DNA from: Thermithiobacillus tepidarius DSM 3134
Lineage (GTDB): Bacteria > Pseudomonadota > Gammaproteobacteria > Acidithiobacillales > Thermithiobacillaceae
Reading direction: 5' to 3'
Length of the DNA stretch: 43,060 bases
Assembly: GCF_000423825.1 (NCBI RefSeq)
Contig: NZ_AUIS01000024.1
Span: 1 to 43,060, forward strand
Position numbers and translations under genes: made by a program. Positions 1-7,680 of the stretch are shown in pieces. Below the pieces are notes generated by a model. It worked only from the letters and a program-made list of their open reading frames with translations. It did not search any database and was not told the origin of the DNA. How positions within the stretch are numbered: position 1 is the stretch's first letter; the number at the start of each line of letters is the position of its first letter.

Positions 1-869
1 CCGCACAAATAGACCTCGTGCTGCCCCCAGGGCCCGCATTCGTCCACGGTGGGCAGCAGCATCTGCGTGCCGCCGGTATCGACGGCAGTGGTAAACCGGA
101 AGTTAGGGTAGCGCCTGGCCCAATCGGCCAGCAGGTCGAGATGATAGAGATCCTGCTCCTGGCGCGCACCGAAAAAGAAGTGGATGCGCCGATCGAAACC
201 CCGGAAAAAAGCCTCTTCCAGGATGCCCTTGATGGGCGCGAAACCAGTGCTGGCGGCGACACACAGTACGTCGCGTGGGCTATCCTCGCGCAAGAAGAAC
301 TCGCCGATGGGACCCCTGATGCGCAGGCGGTCTCCGGGCTGCAGCGCCTCGAAAAGCTGCGTGCTGAAAAGCCCGTTCGGCGCCCGGCGGATGTGGAACT
401 CCAGGGTACCGTCGTCCGCCGGCCGGTTGGCGATGGAATAGGAGCGCATGACGCCGGGATGGCCGGGCACCTCCACCTGCACATACTGCCCGGCCTTGTA
501 GGCGAAGGGGGTTTCCGGCCGCAGCCACAGCCCCATCACGTCCGGCCCCAGGCGGAGCAGGCGCCGGATCTCGGCGTGTTGGAAGGATTCAGTGTGCACC
601 GACGCTGCAATGCACAGGTCGCTGGTCGGCTTGAACTTGCAGAGGATGGCCGCGCCGGCCGCCTTTTCCTCCGGAGTGAGCAGCAGGGGCATGTAGATGC
701 CCTGCTCGCCCTGGCCTTCCAGCACGGTGCCCTTGCAGTCGCCGCAGGAACCGTTGCCGCAGCCGTGCTGCAGGGCGACGCCGTGGGCCAGCGCCGCCTC
801 CAGCACCGTCTGTCCGGCCTCGGCCGTGAAGGACACCCCGCTCGGCTCGACGGTGATGCGATAGGACAT
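1..869 (-). CDS. 2Fe-2S ferredoxin/FAD/NAD(P) reductase, partial (C-terminus off the window)
   Basis: This is the electron-transfer partner of the haemoglobin encoded just upstream. The first 289 codons are present. An N-terminal plant-type ferredoxin domain has cluster ligands C37, C42, C45 and C77. A ferredoxin-reductase-like FAD domain follows (RSYS flavin motif near residue 145), then the start of the NAD domain (a GFAPIKGIL-like stretch). Known relatives (AscD/CDP-glucoseen reductase, MmoC, phenol-hydroxylase reductases) are about 335-345 residues, so roughly 50 residues lie outside. The ATG at 869 follows the globin stop by 11 bp, and its GAGGAG ribosome site overlaps that stop, so translation is probably coupled. 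The NAD-to-FAD-to-FeS-to-acceptor role is family knowledge; the globin as acceptor is inferred from linkage. Confidence 0.88.
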   Translation of the reverse strand, partial: MSYRITVEPSGVSFTAEAGQTVLEAALAHGVALQHGCGNGSCGDCKGTVLEGQGEQGIYMPLLLTPEEKAAGAAILCKFKPTSDLCIAASVHTESFQHAEIRRLLRLGPDVMGLWLRPETPFAYKAGQYVQVEVPGHPGVMRSYSIANRPADDGTLEFHIRRAPNGLFSTQLFEALQPGDRLRIRGPIGEFFLREDSPRDVLCVAASTGFAPIKGILEEAFFRGFDRRIHFFFGARQEQDLYHLDLLADWARRYPNFRFTTAVDTGGTQMLLPTVDECGPWGQHEVYLC

Positions 870-880
870 GAACCGGCTCC

Positions 881-1294
881 TCAGGCGGCCGCCTGCTCTG
901 CCGCCTCGATCATGACCTGGGCTGCCACGTTGTAGGCTGCGCTCCAGGCTTCGGCCACTGCCGGGGTCCAGGCGGGGCCGGCGAAATGCGCCAGGGTCGC
1001 CAGCAGGCTGGCGCCGACGATGGGATAGTGTTCGGGCTGGGTGTGGTACTTGTTGTGGCCCGCCCCCAGCTCCTGCAGATACGGCACCAGGGCGTCGAGC
1101 TGGTCGATGTGGGTCACGATCTGCACGATGGAGTTGAGCAGGCGCTCCTTCTGCGCGTCCATCTGCGCCGGGAACATGGCGCGCACCTCGGGGTAGTGGC
1201 TGAACATGTAGTTGTAGAAGTAATCGGTGACGGCAACGCCATGCGGCGCCACCACGGCAAAACTTTCCCTGATCAGGGCGGGATTGAGGCTCAT
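881..1294 (-). CDS. Single-domain bacterial haemoglobin (Vitreoscilla/flavohaemoglobin globin type)
   Basis: A 137-residue globin equal to the N-terminal domain of flavohaemoglobin Hmp and to Vitreoscilla haemoglobin. Visible haem-pocket residues are Tyr27 (B10), Phe41 (CD1), Gln48 (E7) and the proximal His80 (F8), all as in Hmp. There is no attached reductase domain; a separate reductase gene follows 11 bp downstream. The likely role is O2 binding and NO dioxygenation (NO to nitrate) in the cytoplasm with electrons from that reductase. The ATG at 1294 has a good AGGAGA ribosome site. An NsrR-like palindrome over the promoter supports NO control. Family assignment is firm; NO function is inference. 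Confidence 0.93.
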   Translation of the reverse strand: MSLNPALIRESFAVVAPHGVAVTDYFYNYMFSHYPEVRAMFPAQMDAQKERLLNSIVQIVTHIDQLDALVPYLQELGAGHNKYHTQPEHYPIVGASLLATLAHFAGPAWTPAVAEAWSAAYNVAAQVMIEAAEQAAA

Positions 1295-1319
1295 GTTTCA
1301 TCTCCTGTACCGATTGAAA

Positions 1320-1338
1320 GATGCATCCATAATACATC
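1320..1338 (-). promoter_or_regulatory. NsrR-like operator upstream of haemoglobin gene
   Basis: On the minus strand the sequence reads GATGTATTATGGATGCATC, an imperfect palindrome with GATG(T)AT and AT(G)CATC arms. This resembles the known NsrR half-site pattern (GATGYATTT and its complement). It overlaps the predicted -10 box at 1329-1334, where NsrR would block transcription until its Fe-S cluster meets NO. No nsrR gene is in the window. The site is inferred from pattern only. Confidence 0.55.
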
Positions 1339-1356
1339 AATAATATTGTGATTCAA
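1329..1356 (-). promoter_or_regulatory. Predicted sigma70 promoter of haemoglobin-reductase unit
   Basis: On the minus strand, TTGAAT (1356-1351) and TATTAT (1334-1329) are separated by 16 bp, about 35 bp upstream of the haemoglobin ATG. The stretch is locally AT-rich in a GC-rich genome. Confidence 0.6.
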
Positions 1357-2128
1357 TGAATCTGGTCATGAGAAGCGAGGCCGACGCGGCACTCCAGGGA
1401 ATCAAGCCTGATGGATAGAACCCGGCGTACCCGCTTCCGGGCCATGCTGGACACACGCTTGGGAGATCGCCCTGGTCTTCGCATCTGCGAACATCTTCAA
1501 TCCCACACGCGGCCAGGCGCTTTGCTTATCCAAGAACGGCTCCTGAGGCGACTGCTCGCACGAGCGAAATTTCATGGCCTCGCGTGAGCAGCCGGCGAGC
1601 ACAAGCGAAAACATTGCCGATGCTGGAAGGACATGCTCGACTCGGGAAGCGTTCAGGCGCCACGATGGCCAACAGTGCATGTCGGCCGTCACGCTGAGCG
1701 CGCCGGATGTGGTGCGGAACACTTCCCGCATTCGGCGCAGGGTTCAGCAGTCATCGCAGGCATGCTCGCGCGCCTGAAGATCCCGTCCATTGCGGCGCAC
1801 GATGCCCTGCCCGGGCAGATCATCGCGGAACTGGCGGTGCCGGCACCCCGATCGGGCCATATGACAGGATACGTGTGGATCTCGACAAGTTTGGCAACAA
1901 GCGGAGTACGCCGAAAATCACGGCAAGACGTGCAAAACAAGCATAATCAGCTGCATTTATCCTTGAATCATCGCCATCCGTTCTGCATCGACGCAACGGA
2001 AACATCGCTCCGCAGGCGTCGCGCGAAGGCGATCGACGTTTCCACCATGCAAAAAATCCCGGCAAAGGCGGCCATCCCCCAGAAAATACAAGTTCTTGGA
2101 GCGCCCAGCCAGACAGTCCGCCACTTAG
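1357..2128. other. Long region without a convincing gene
   Basis: About 770 bp between the haemoglobin promoter and the efflux-operon promoter. Base composition is less GC-rich than the neighbours. Open frames exist on both strands but none has a ribosome site plus a recognisable product. A minus-strand frame ending at 1402 contains a lipobox-like LVLAGC stretch but lacks a normal charged signal peptide. A divergent regulator (MarR, TetR or LysR) would be expected beside the efflux operon; I do not recognise one, so the region may be a decayed gene. Confidence 0.4.
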
Positions 2129-2157
2129 TTGACAGCCCCTGCCCAAATAAGTACTTT
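2129..2157 (+). promoter_or_regulatory. Predicted sigma70 promoter of MFS efflux operon
   Basis: TTGACA at 2129-2134, a 17-bp spacer, then TACTTT at 2152-2157. The -35 is perfect and the -10 moderate. The predicted start of transcription would lie only a few bases before the ATG at 2169. Confidence 0.55.
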
Positions 2158-2170
2158 CCATACTACTTAT
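2147..2170. promoter_or_regulatory. Inverted-repeat operator candidate at the MFS gene start
   Basis: Perfect 7-bp arms ATAAGTA (2147-2153) and TACTTAT (2164-2170) are separated by 10 bp. The repeat covers the predicted -10 box and touches the ATG at 2169. Its size and position suit a dimeric winged-helix (MarR/HxlR) or TetR repressor. No such regulator gene adjoins it. Confidence 0.5.
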
Positions 2171-3797
2171 GCAGGCGCCAAGAAAAAACTTCCGGGGCAT
2201 TCCTTCCATCCCCTACCCACCCTCACTATCCACGCGCCCGCGGCTGGCCGCTCCCGGTTGGGGCGTGGCGGGATTCGCGCTCTTCAACGTGGCCATCGGC
2301 ATTGGCCATTTCCTCGTGCTCTTCAATGCCGGGGCCTATCTGGCCATGTTCCCCTACGTCGGCGGCGACCTGGGCATACCCCTCAGCCACGTCACCTGGA
2401 CGCAGACGGATTATTTCGTGGGCATGGCTCTCGCCCTGCCGTTTGCCGGACGTCTGGCGCGGCGCGTCGGCGATGCGCATCTGCTGACCGGGGCCTTTCT
2501 CGCCGTTGCCGTCACGTCACTGGTCTGCGTGGTCAGCCGCGACCAATCGATATTCCTTGTGGCCCGCGTGCTGCAGGGATTCGCAGGCGGCTTGACCATT
2601 CCCGTTTCACAGAACCTGCTCATCAAGCATTATGCCGAGGATCGCCGTTCCGTGGCGGTGGCCCTCTGGGGCATTGCCAGCTTTACGCCTTTCACCTTGG
2701 CTCCGGTCACCGGCGGATGGATTGCCGAGACGCTGGGCTGGCACTGGTGGTTCATTCTAGGGACTGCAATCGCCTTCCTGATCGCCCTGACCTTGGGCAT
2801 TACCCTGCACGGCCGCAGCAGCCGGGCCGAGCGGACCTCGCTGGACCTGGTCGGGTTCGTGCTGCTTGCCGTGTTCATGGGCTGTCTGCAAACCCTCCTC
2901 AACCGCGGTCATGATGACGACTGGATGGCTTCGCACCTGCTTTGGGTGCTCGGAATCACGAGCCTGCTGAGCTTTGTCGCTTTCGTGATCTGGGAGCTCG
3001 GAGAACAGGATCCCTTGTTGGAATTACGTCTCTTCGCCCGACGCACCTTCGCTGTCGGCGCGCTGGGCCTCTTCCTGGGCTTTCTCGTCTTCCAAGGCCT
3101 CTTTTCACTTTTTCTGGTCCGCATGCAGACGGCTTTCGGCTACAGCGCATTTCTGGCGGGCACGCTCTTCCTGCCCATGCTGCTGGCCAAGCCCCTGAGC
3201 TTGGTCGTGCACAAGCTGCTCAGGCGTTTCCAGGCGCGGGAGCTGGCCGCCATCAACTTCCTGGGCTTCGCCGCCTCCTGCGCGTGGGTCGCCTCCTATG
3301 ACCGGCTGGCCTCCTACGACACCCTCTTCTGGCCGCAACTGCTGGCGGGACTTTTCCTGGGGGCCTTTTTCGCTCCCCTCACGGTACTGCTGTTCAGCGG
3401 GCTTCCTCCCGAACAGCAGACCCGGGCCGTGGAGCTCGGCAACATCCTGCGAGTCTTCGGCGGCAGCCTCGGCATTACGTTGATTGCTACCTTCTGGTTG
3501 CGCCGCAGCGTCGCACATCAGCATGAATTGGTGCAACAGTTGACGGCATACAACCCGGTCACCGACGCGGCCCTGTCCGCTTTGCACTCGCGCGGCGTGG
3601 TTGACGGCGCCTGGGCCGTGCTCGCAAAGCATGTCGAGCGCCACGCCGCCATGGTGAGCTTCAATGAAATGTTCTGGCTGGCCGCCTGGATCTTCGGCGC
3701 CCTCGGACTCTTCGTCTGGCTGGCGGGCGCGGCGCCCCCGCCGGGCGGCGACCCGGTCCGCGAGGAAGCCCTGGAAGAGTTGGCGGAACAACCATGA
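2169..3797 (+). CDS. DHA2-family MFS multidrug transporter (EmrB-like)
   Basis: A 542-residue polytopic protein with the 14-helix DHA2 layout. Helix 1 starts near residue 33; motif A-like GRLARRVGD lies near residues 97-105 and an RVLQGFAGG motif C-like stretch near 137-145. It should be the proton-driven inner-membrane pump of an EmrAB-type tripartite exporter, since a NodT channel and an EmrA adaptor follow in overlapping frames. The start is uncertain: ATG 2169 has no ribosome site and sits inside an inverted repeat just after the predicted transcription start, so translation may be leaderless or begin later. The N-tail is longer than usual for EmrB, which also allows a later start. Substrate unknown. 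Confidence 0.9.
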   Translation: MQAPRKNFRGIPSIPYPPSLSTRPRLAAPGWGVAGFALFNVAIGIGHFLVLFNAGAYLAMFPYVGGDLGIPLSHVTWTQTDYFVGMALALPFAGRLARRVGDAHLLTGAFLAVAVTSLVCVVSRDQSIFLVARVLQGFAGGLTIPVSQNLLIKHYAEDRRSVAVALWGIASFTPFTLAPVTGGWIAETLGWHWWFILGTAIAFLIALTLGITLHGRSSRAERTSLDLVGFVLLAVFMGCLQTLLNRGHDDDWMASHLLWVLGITSLLSFVAFVIWELGEQDPLLELRLFARRTFAVGALGLFLGFLVFQGLFSLFLVRMQTAFGYSAFLAGTLFLPMLLAKPLSLVVHKLLRRFQARELAAINFLGFAASCAWVASYDRLASYDTLFWPQLLAGLFLGAFFAPLTVLLFSGLPPEQQTRAVELGNILRVFGGSLGITLIATFWLRRSVAHQHELVQQLTAYNPVTDAALSALHSRGVVDGAWAVLAKHVERHAAMVSFNEMFWLAAWIFGALGLFVWLAGAAPPPGGDPVREEALEELAEQP

Positions 3798-5236
3798 TCA
3801 AATCGTACCGATTTCTCATTCTCGGTATCGCGCTCGTTGCCGGATGCGCGTTGCCGCCGGCAACCCACATGCCCCAGCCGCGGGCCGCACCCGATCTGGG
3901 CATCGTGGCAGATCCGACTCCGTTGCCAAAACCGGGCTCCTGGCCTTCCAGCGAGTGGTGGCGCCAGTTCGCCTTGCCGGAACTCGACAGAATCGAGGCC
4001 CATGCGTTGCGCCGCAACCCCAGCCTGGCGATCGCCGCATCGCGGGTCCGCGCGGCCGAAGCCCTCGTCGACGCGCGGGCGGCCGCGTCCCGCCCGCGGC
4101 TGGGCGCCGAGGCGGCGACAGACACGGTGCGCTTCTCCGAGCACGGCACCCATGGTCCGCTGAATGGGCGCAGCCTGACGATCGGCATTCTGCATCCGCT
4201 CGCCCTGCGCTGGCACCTGGACTTGTGGCAGCGGGATGCCGCAGCGCTGGCGGCCGCCGGCGCAGAGCAGCAGGCGCAGGCGGCCGCCAGCGCCGAAGCC
4301 CGCCTCTTGGTGAGTGCAGCCCTGGCACGGACCTACTTCGCCCTGGCGGCAACGGAAATGCAATTGGCGGAGGCAAAGGCACTGCAGCGCAATGCCGAAG
4401 CGAGGCTCGCCCTGGCAAAGACACGCTTCGGCGCCGGCCTTGGCACCGACCAGGCCGTGCAGCAGCAGTCGGAACAGGTCGCAGCGCACGAAACCACCGT
4501 CATTGCCCTGCAGGACCTGGCCACCGTGCTGCGGCACGCCTTGGCGGCGCTCGCCGGTGAAGGACCGGCATGGGGCGCCAGCATCACCGTCCCTGCCCGC
4601 CTACCGTCGCCAGCATTGGGCCTGCCTGCGGACCTGCCTCTGGACTGGGTAGCCCACCGGCCGGATGTCACGGTTGCACGCTGGCGGGTCGAAGCCCGGT
4701 CCCAAGGCATTCGCGCCGCGCGGGCCGCGTTTTATCCCGACATCAATCTGCGCGCCTTCACCGGCTGGGAGAGCATCAGCCTGGCCGACCTCGTCAATCC
4801 CGCCAATGCCGTTTACGCGCTGGGACCGGCCGTACACCTGCCTCTCTTCGAGGGCGGGCGGCTACGCGCCGACCTGCGCGCCCGGGAAGCGGAATACGCG
4901 ATGGCCGTGGCGGCCTATGACGACGCGGTACTCGGCGCTGCCCAGGACGTGGCCGATGCGCTGACACGCTGGCAGTCCGCCGGGGAAAGCCTGGCCGTGC
5001 AGCAACGGGCTCTCGCCGCCGCGAAGAGAACGCTTTCGCTCGAATCCGGGCGCGCCGCCGCAGGCTTGGTGCCGCGGGACGCCGTACTGGCGGCGGACGA
5101 TGCCGCCCGTCAGGCACAGCTCCGACAAATCACCATGACCACCGCGCAGCTGGACGCCGCCGCCGACCTGCTGACGGCGCTCGGCGGCGGCTTTACCGAT
5201 CCGCAGCTGGAGTCTCACCGTGACCGCAGCCAATAA
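3794..5236 (+). CDS. NodT-family outer-membrane efflux lipoprotein
   Basis: A 480-residue outer-membrane factor, the TolC-like exit duct for the preceding MFS pump. The signal peptide ends in a lipobox with lipidated Cys18. The LPKPGSWPSSEWWRQF-type start of the mature protein and two long alpha-helical OEP repeats are typical of NodT/OprM lipoproteins, as is the length. Its ATG overlaps the stop of the MFS gene (ATGA at 3794-3797), so expression is coupled. The gene order pump-channel-adaptor differs from E. coli emrAB, which lacks a channel gene. Confidence 0.92.
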   Translation: MIKSYRFLILGIALVAGCALPPATHMPQPRAAPDLGIVADPTPLPKPGSWPSSEWWRQFALPELDRIEAHALRRNPSLAIAASRVRAAEALVDARAAASRPRLGAEAATDTVRFSEHGTHGPLNGRSLTIGILHPLALRWHLDLWQRDAAALAAAGAEQQAQAAASAEARLLVSAALARTYFALAATEMQLAEAKALQRNAEARLALAKTRFGAGLGTDQAVQQQSEQVAAHETTVIALQDLATVLRHALAALAGEGPAWGASITVPARLPSPALGLPADLPLDWVAHRPDVTVARWRVEARSQGIRAARAAFYPDINLRAFTGWESISLADLVNPANAVYALGPAVHLPLFEGGRLRADLRAREAEYAMAVAAYDDAVLGAAQDVADALTRWQSAGESLAVQQRALAAAKRTLSLESGRAAAGLVPRDAVLAADDAARQAQLRQITMTTAQLDAAADLLTALGGGFTDPQLESHRDRSQ

Positions 5237-6374
5237 CCAAGCTCACATCCGACGGAAGCGCTTTGGCATGCTTGCCGTAGCCACCCTGGCCACCATCCTC
5301 CCCGCGGGAGGCTACTGGTCCCAGTTCGCGCGTTATCGGGTCGAGACCAACGACGCCTATGTCACCGGCAATCTGGTGCCGCTCGTCGCCCAAAGCACCG
5401 GCACCGTGATCGAAGTCGCCGCCGACGATACGGAATTCACGCCGCCTGGGCGCACCCTGGTCCGACTCAACGGCGCCCATGCACGGCTTGCGCTGGAAGC
5501 CGCCGAAGCCCAGCTCGGCGAGACGGTGCGCACGGTGGCCAACCGCTTCGCCACGGTGGAGGAATTGCGCGCCCGCATGGATGCGCGCCGGGCGGCGCTG
5601 ATCCGCATCGAGCACGACCTGGCCCGCTACCGGGAAGTGTCCGATAGCGGCGCAGTGCCCGAGCAGCAAATCCAGAATGCCGAGGACCAGCATCGGGAAC
5701 TGACGGCCCAGCTACGCGCCGATGCGGCGGCGCTCCAGGCCGTGAAAGCCCAAGTGCGCGGCGCGGACATTGGTCACAACCCCAGCGTGCTGCGTGCCGC
5801 CAGCACCGTGCGCGCGGCTTACCTGGAATTGCAGCGCTGCGAGGTCAAGGCGCCGGTGGCGGGCTTCATCGCCAAGCGCAGCGCCCAGCCGGGCCAACGC
5901 GTCACGCCGGGCACTCCCCTGCTGGCCATTGTCCCCCTGCAAGAACTCTGGGTGGACGCGAACGTCAAGGAGGATCGCCTCGGCCGGGTCCGGCCAGGGC
6001 AGGCGGTCACCATGACGGCCGCCCTGTACGGCAAGCAGGTGGTCTACCATGGTCGCGTGCTCGGCCTGGGCGCCGGCACCGGCAGCATCTTCGGCCTGCT
6101 GCCGCCGGAAAACGCCAGCGGCAACTACATCCACATCGTCGAGCGCCTGCCCGTGCGCATCTCCCTGGATGCGGCCGAATTGCGGGCCCATCCGTTGCGC
6201 CCCGGCCTGTCCATGGAAGTCAGCATCGATACCCGCGGCGGCGGCCCGGTGCTCCAGCCGCTGACCACCACCCCCGGCGGCGCTTGGCGCACCGCCGTAT
6301 ATAAGCGAGAGCTGGCCAATGCCGATACGCTGGTGCATCGCATCATCGCCGCCAATATCGGTGACCGCCGCTGA
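5220..6374 (+). CDS. EmrA/HlyD-family periplasmic adaptor
   Basis: A 384-residue membrane-fusion protein joining the MFS pump to the NodT channel. It has one N-terminal membrane segment (about residues 17-36), a split biotinyl-lipoyl domain (a TNDAYVTGNLVPLVA-like first half and a VKAPVAGFIAKR-like second half near residue 215), an intervening coiled coil, and the ELWVDANVKE stretch characteristic of EmrA. A GTG start at 5220 lies inside the end of the channel gene (17-bp overlap). It is the last gene of the operon; a hairpin follows at 6401-6428. Confidence 0.92.
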   Translation: MTAANNQAHIRRKRFGMLAVATLATILPAGGYWSQFARYRVETNDAYVTGNLVPLVAQSTGTVIEVAADDTEFTPPGRTLVRLNGAHARLALEAAEAQLGETVRTVANRFATVEELRARMDARRAALIRIEHDLARYREVSDSGAVPEQQIQNAEDQHRELTAQLRADAAALQAVKAQVRGADIGHNPSVLRAASTVRAAYLELQRCEVKAPVAGFIAKRSAQPGQRVTPGTPLLAIVPLQELWVDANVKEDRLGRVRPGQAVTMTAALYGKQVVYHGRVLGLGAGTGSIFGLLPPENASGNYIHIVERLPVRISLDAAELRAHPLRPGLSMEVSIDTRGGGPVLQPLTTTPGGAWRTAVYKRELANADTLVHRIIAANIGDRR

Positions 6375-6400
6375 AGTGCCGACAGGCGATCAGCCACCCG

Positions 6401-6428
6401 CGGCGCTCATCCTGAGGCATGAGCGCCG
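6401..6428 (+). terminator. Strong hairpin after EmrA-type gene
   Basis: A perfect 10-bp stem, CGGCGCTCAT and ATGAGCGCCG, encloses an 8-nt loop. The six-T run (6460-6465) is about 30 bp further on, so it is not a textbook intrinsic terminator. Its place between two same-strand operons suggests transcript ending or 3'-end protection. Confidence 0.5.
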
Positions 6429-6477
6429 GTCGCATACGCTCCTCCAGCCATCCTGATAGTTTTTTACCCGAAGATCA

Positions 6478-6504
6478 TTGACAGGATGCAAACCCACCTA
6501 TAAG
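6478..6504 (+). promoter_or_regulatory. Predicted promoter of the RND/ABC efflux operon
   Basis: TTGACA at 6478-6483 with TATAAG at 6499-6504 (15-bp spacer), or TAAGTT at 6501-6506 (17-bp spacer). The stretch is AT-rich against a GC-rich background. It lies about 45-70 bp before the cytochrome c' ATG and abuts a palindrome at 6506-6521. Confidence 0.55.
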
Positions 6505-6505
6505 T

Positions 6506-6521
6506 TAGTTATCAATAACTA
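6506..6521. promoter_or_regulatory. Palindromic operator candidate, probably for the TetR regulator
   Basis: TAGTTATCAATAACTA is a perfect 7-bp inverted repeat around a CA centre, at or just after the predicted -10 box. A TetR-family regulator is the second gene of the operon starting here, and TetR dimers often bind such palindromes in their own promoters. Pairing this site with that regulator is inference. Confidence 0.6.
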
Positions 6522-6546
6522 TCTATTATCACCAAACGGAGGCCTC

Positions 6547-7002
6547 ATGCCGACACGCAAGCAGCACACCCGCAGCACCACCATCGCCGCCATCTTGGGC
6601 TTGTCGCTCTGCAGCGCAGTGGGCAGCGCCCAGGCCGCGGAGACCAGCTTCCTCAAGGACGCCATGCGCGGCCTGAACCAGAAAATGCAGGTCATCGTGG
6701 ACGGCCTGGCGCGCGAGGACTACGCCCAGGTGGAAAAGACCGCCGCCGCCATCGCCACCCATCCGAAGCCGCCCCTGCAGGAGCGCATGCGCATCATGGG
6801 CTTTGTCGGCACGCGAATGGGGGAGTTCAAGGGCTATGACGACAAGACGCACCACGCCGCCGAGACCCTGGCCGCGGCGGCACGGCGCAAGGACGGCCGG
6901 CGCGCCATCGAGGCCTTCAAGGAGCTGCAAACGGGCTGCCTGGAGTGCCACCAAGCCTTCCGCCAGGACTTCGTCGCCCATTTCGGCGGCAAGGCCAAGT
7001 AG
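6547..7002 (+). CDS. Cytochrome c' (class II c-type cytochrome)
   Basis: A 151-residue exported haem protein. The signal peptide ends at about SAQA (residue 30), a four-helix-bundle sequence follows, and the haem-binding CLECH lies at residues 131-135 near the C-terminus, the class II hallmark. Cytochrome c' proteins are periplasmic, usually five-coordinate, and bind NO or CO. The ATG at 6547 is chosen because GGAGG precedes it by 6 bp; the upstream in-frame start would have no ribosome site. It is the first gene of the efflux operon, 15 bp before the TetR gene. Why a cytochrome c' leads a drug-efflux operon is unknown. Confidence 0.9.
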   Translation: MPTRKQHTRSTTIAAILGLSLCSAVGSAQAAETSFLKDAMRGLNQKMQVIVDGLAREDYAQVEKTAAAIATHPKPPLQERMRIMGFVGTRMGEFKGYDDKTHHAAETLAAAARRKDGRRAIEAFKELQTGCLECHQAFRQDFVAHFGGKAK

Positions 7003-7017
7003 CCGGAGCGCCGCGCC

Positions 7018-7680
7018 ATGAGCGACCAGAATGCACCCCAAAAGCCGGGCGGCCGCCGCCGGCTCAGCGCCGAGGAGCGCCAGCAGGAGATCATGGAGGC
7101 GGCGCTGGACCTCGTGGCCGAGAGCGACGTGGACGCGGTGACCACCCAGGACATGGCCACGCGCATCGGCCTGACTCAAGGCGCGATCTTCCGCCACTTC
7201 GCCAGCAAGGAGGCCATCTGGGAGGCGCTGGTGCGCTGGCTGCAGCGGCGGCTGACCAAGGTGCTGAGCGAGGCCGCCCAGGGCGGGCGCGACCCGCTCG
7301 ACGCGCTGGAGCGCACCTTCTTCGCCCACCTCGACTTCATCGCCAAGCATCCCGGCCTGCCGAAGCTGATCTTCTCCGACCAATTGCTGCGCAAGAATCC
7401 GCGCCTCAAGGGCTTGGTCCAGGAGATCCTGCGCGCCTACGAGGGCTCCATCGCCGGCCTCATCGCCGAGTCGCAGCGCCAGGGCCTGTCCCCCCGCAAT
7501 CTGGACCCAGAGGCGGCGGCGGTGCTCTTCGTGGGCATGATCCAGGGACTGGTGGTGCAGTCCACGGTGCTGGGCTACCGCAACTCGCTCGGCGCCGAGG
7601 CCAGAAGCATCTTCACCCTGTATCTGAACGGCATCCGCACGCGGCCGGCCGAGGATGGGGAGCCATGCGCCGGCGCCTGA
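7018..7680 (+). CDS. TetR/AcrR-family transcriptional repressor
   Basis: A 220-residue TetR protein. The N-terminal helix-turn-helix covers roughly residues 22-68, with a DMATRIGLTQGAIFRHFASKE recognition region of the classical type. The remaining all-helical part is a ligand-binding/dimer domain. It lies inside the operon, so it probably controls its own transcription through the palindrome at 6506-6521. The inducer is unknown; a pump substrate is the usual case. The stop overlaps the next gene's start by 16 bp. E. coli ybhGFSR is likewise controlled by a TetR protein (CecR), but this one looks more AcrR-like. Confidence 0.92.
   Translation: MSDQNAPQKPGGRRRLSAEERQQEIMEAALDLVAESDVDAVTTQDMATRIGLTQGAIFRHFASKEAIWEALVRWLQRRLTKVLSEAAQGGRDPLDALERTFFAHLDFIAKHPGLPKLIFSDQLLRKNPRLKGLVQEILRAYEGSIAGLIAESQRQGLSPRNLDPEAAAVLFVGMIQGLVVQSTVLGYRNSLGAEARSIFTLYLNGIRTRPAEDGEPCAGA

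Noticed and set aside
1402-1731. Minus-strand 109-codon frame with a lipobox-like LVLAGC.
   Set aside because: No ribosome site, no positively charged signal start, no recognisable family; it may be chance.
1633-2487. Plus-strand 284-codon frame running into the MFS gene.
   Set aside because: It overlaps the first 320 bp of a clear transporter in another frame, and its translation is low-complexity without a domain.
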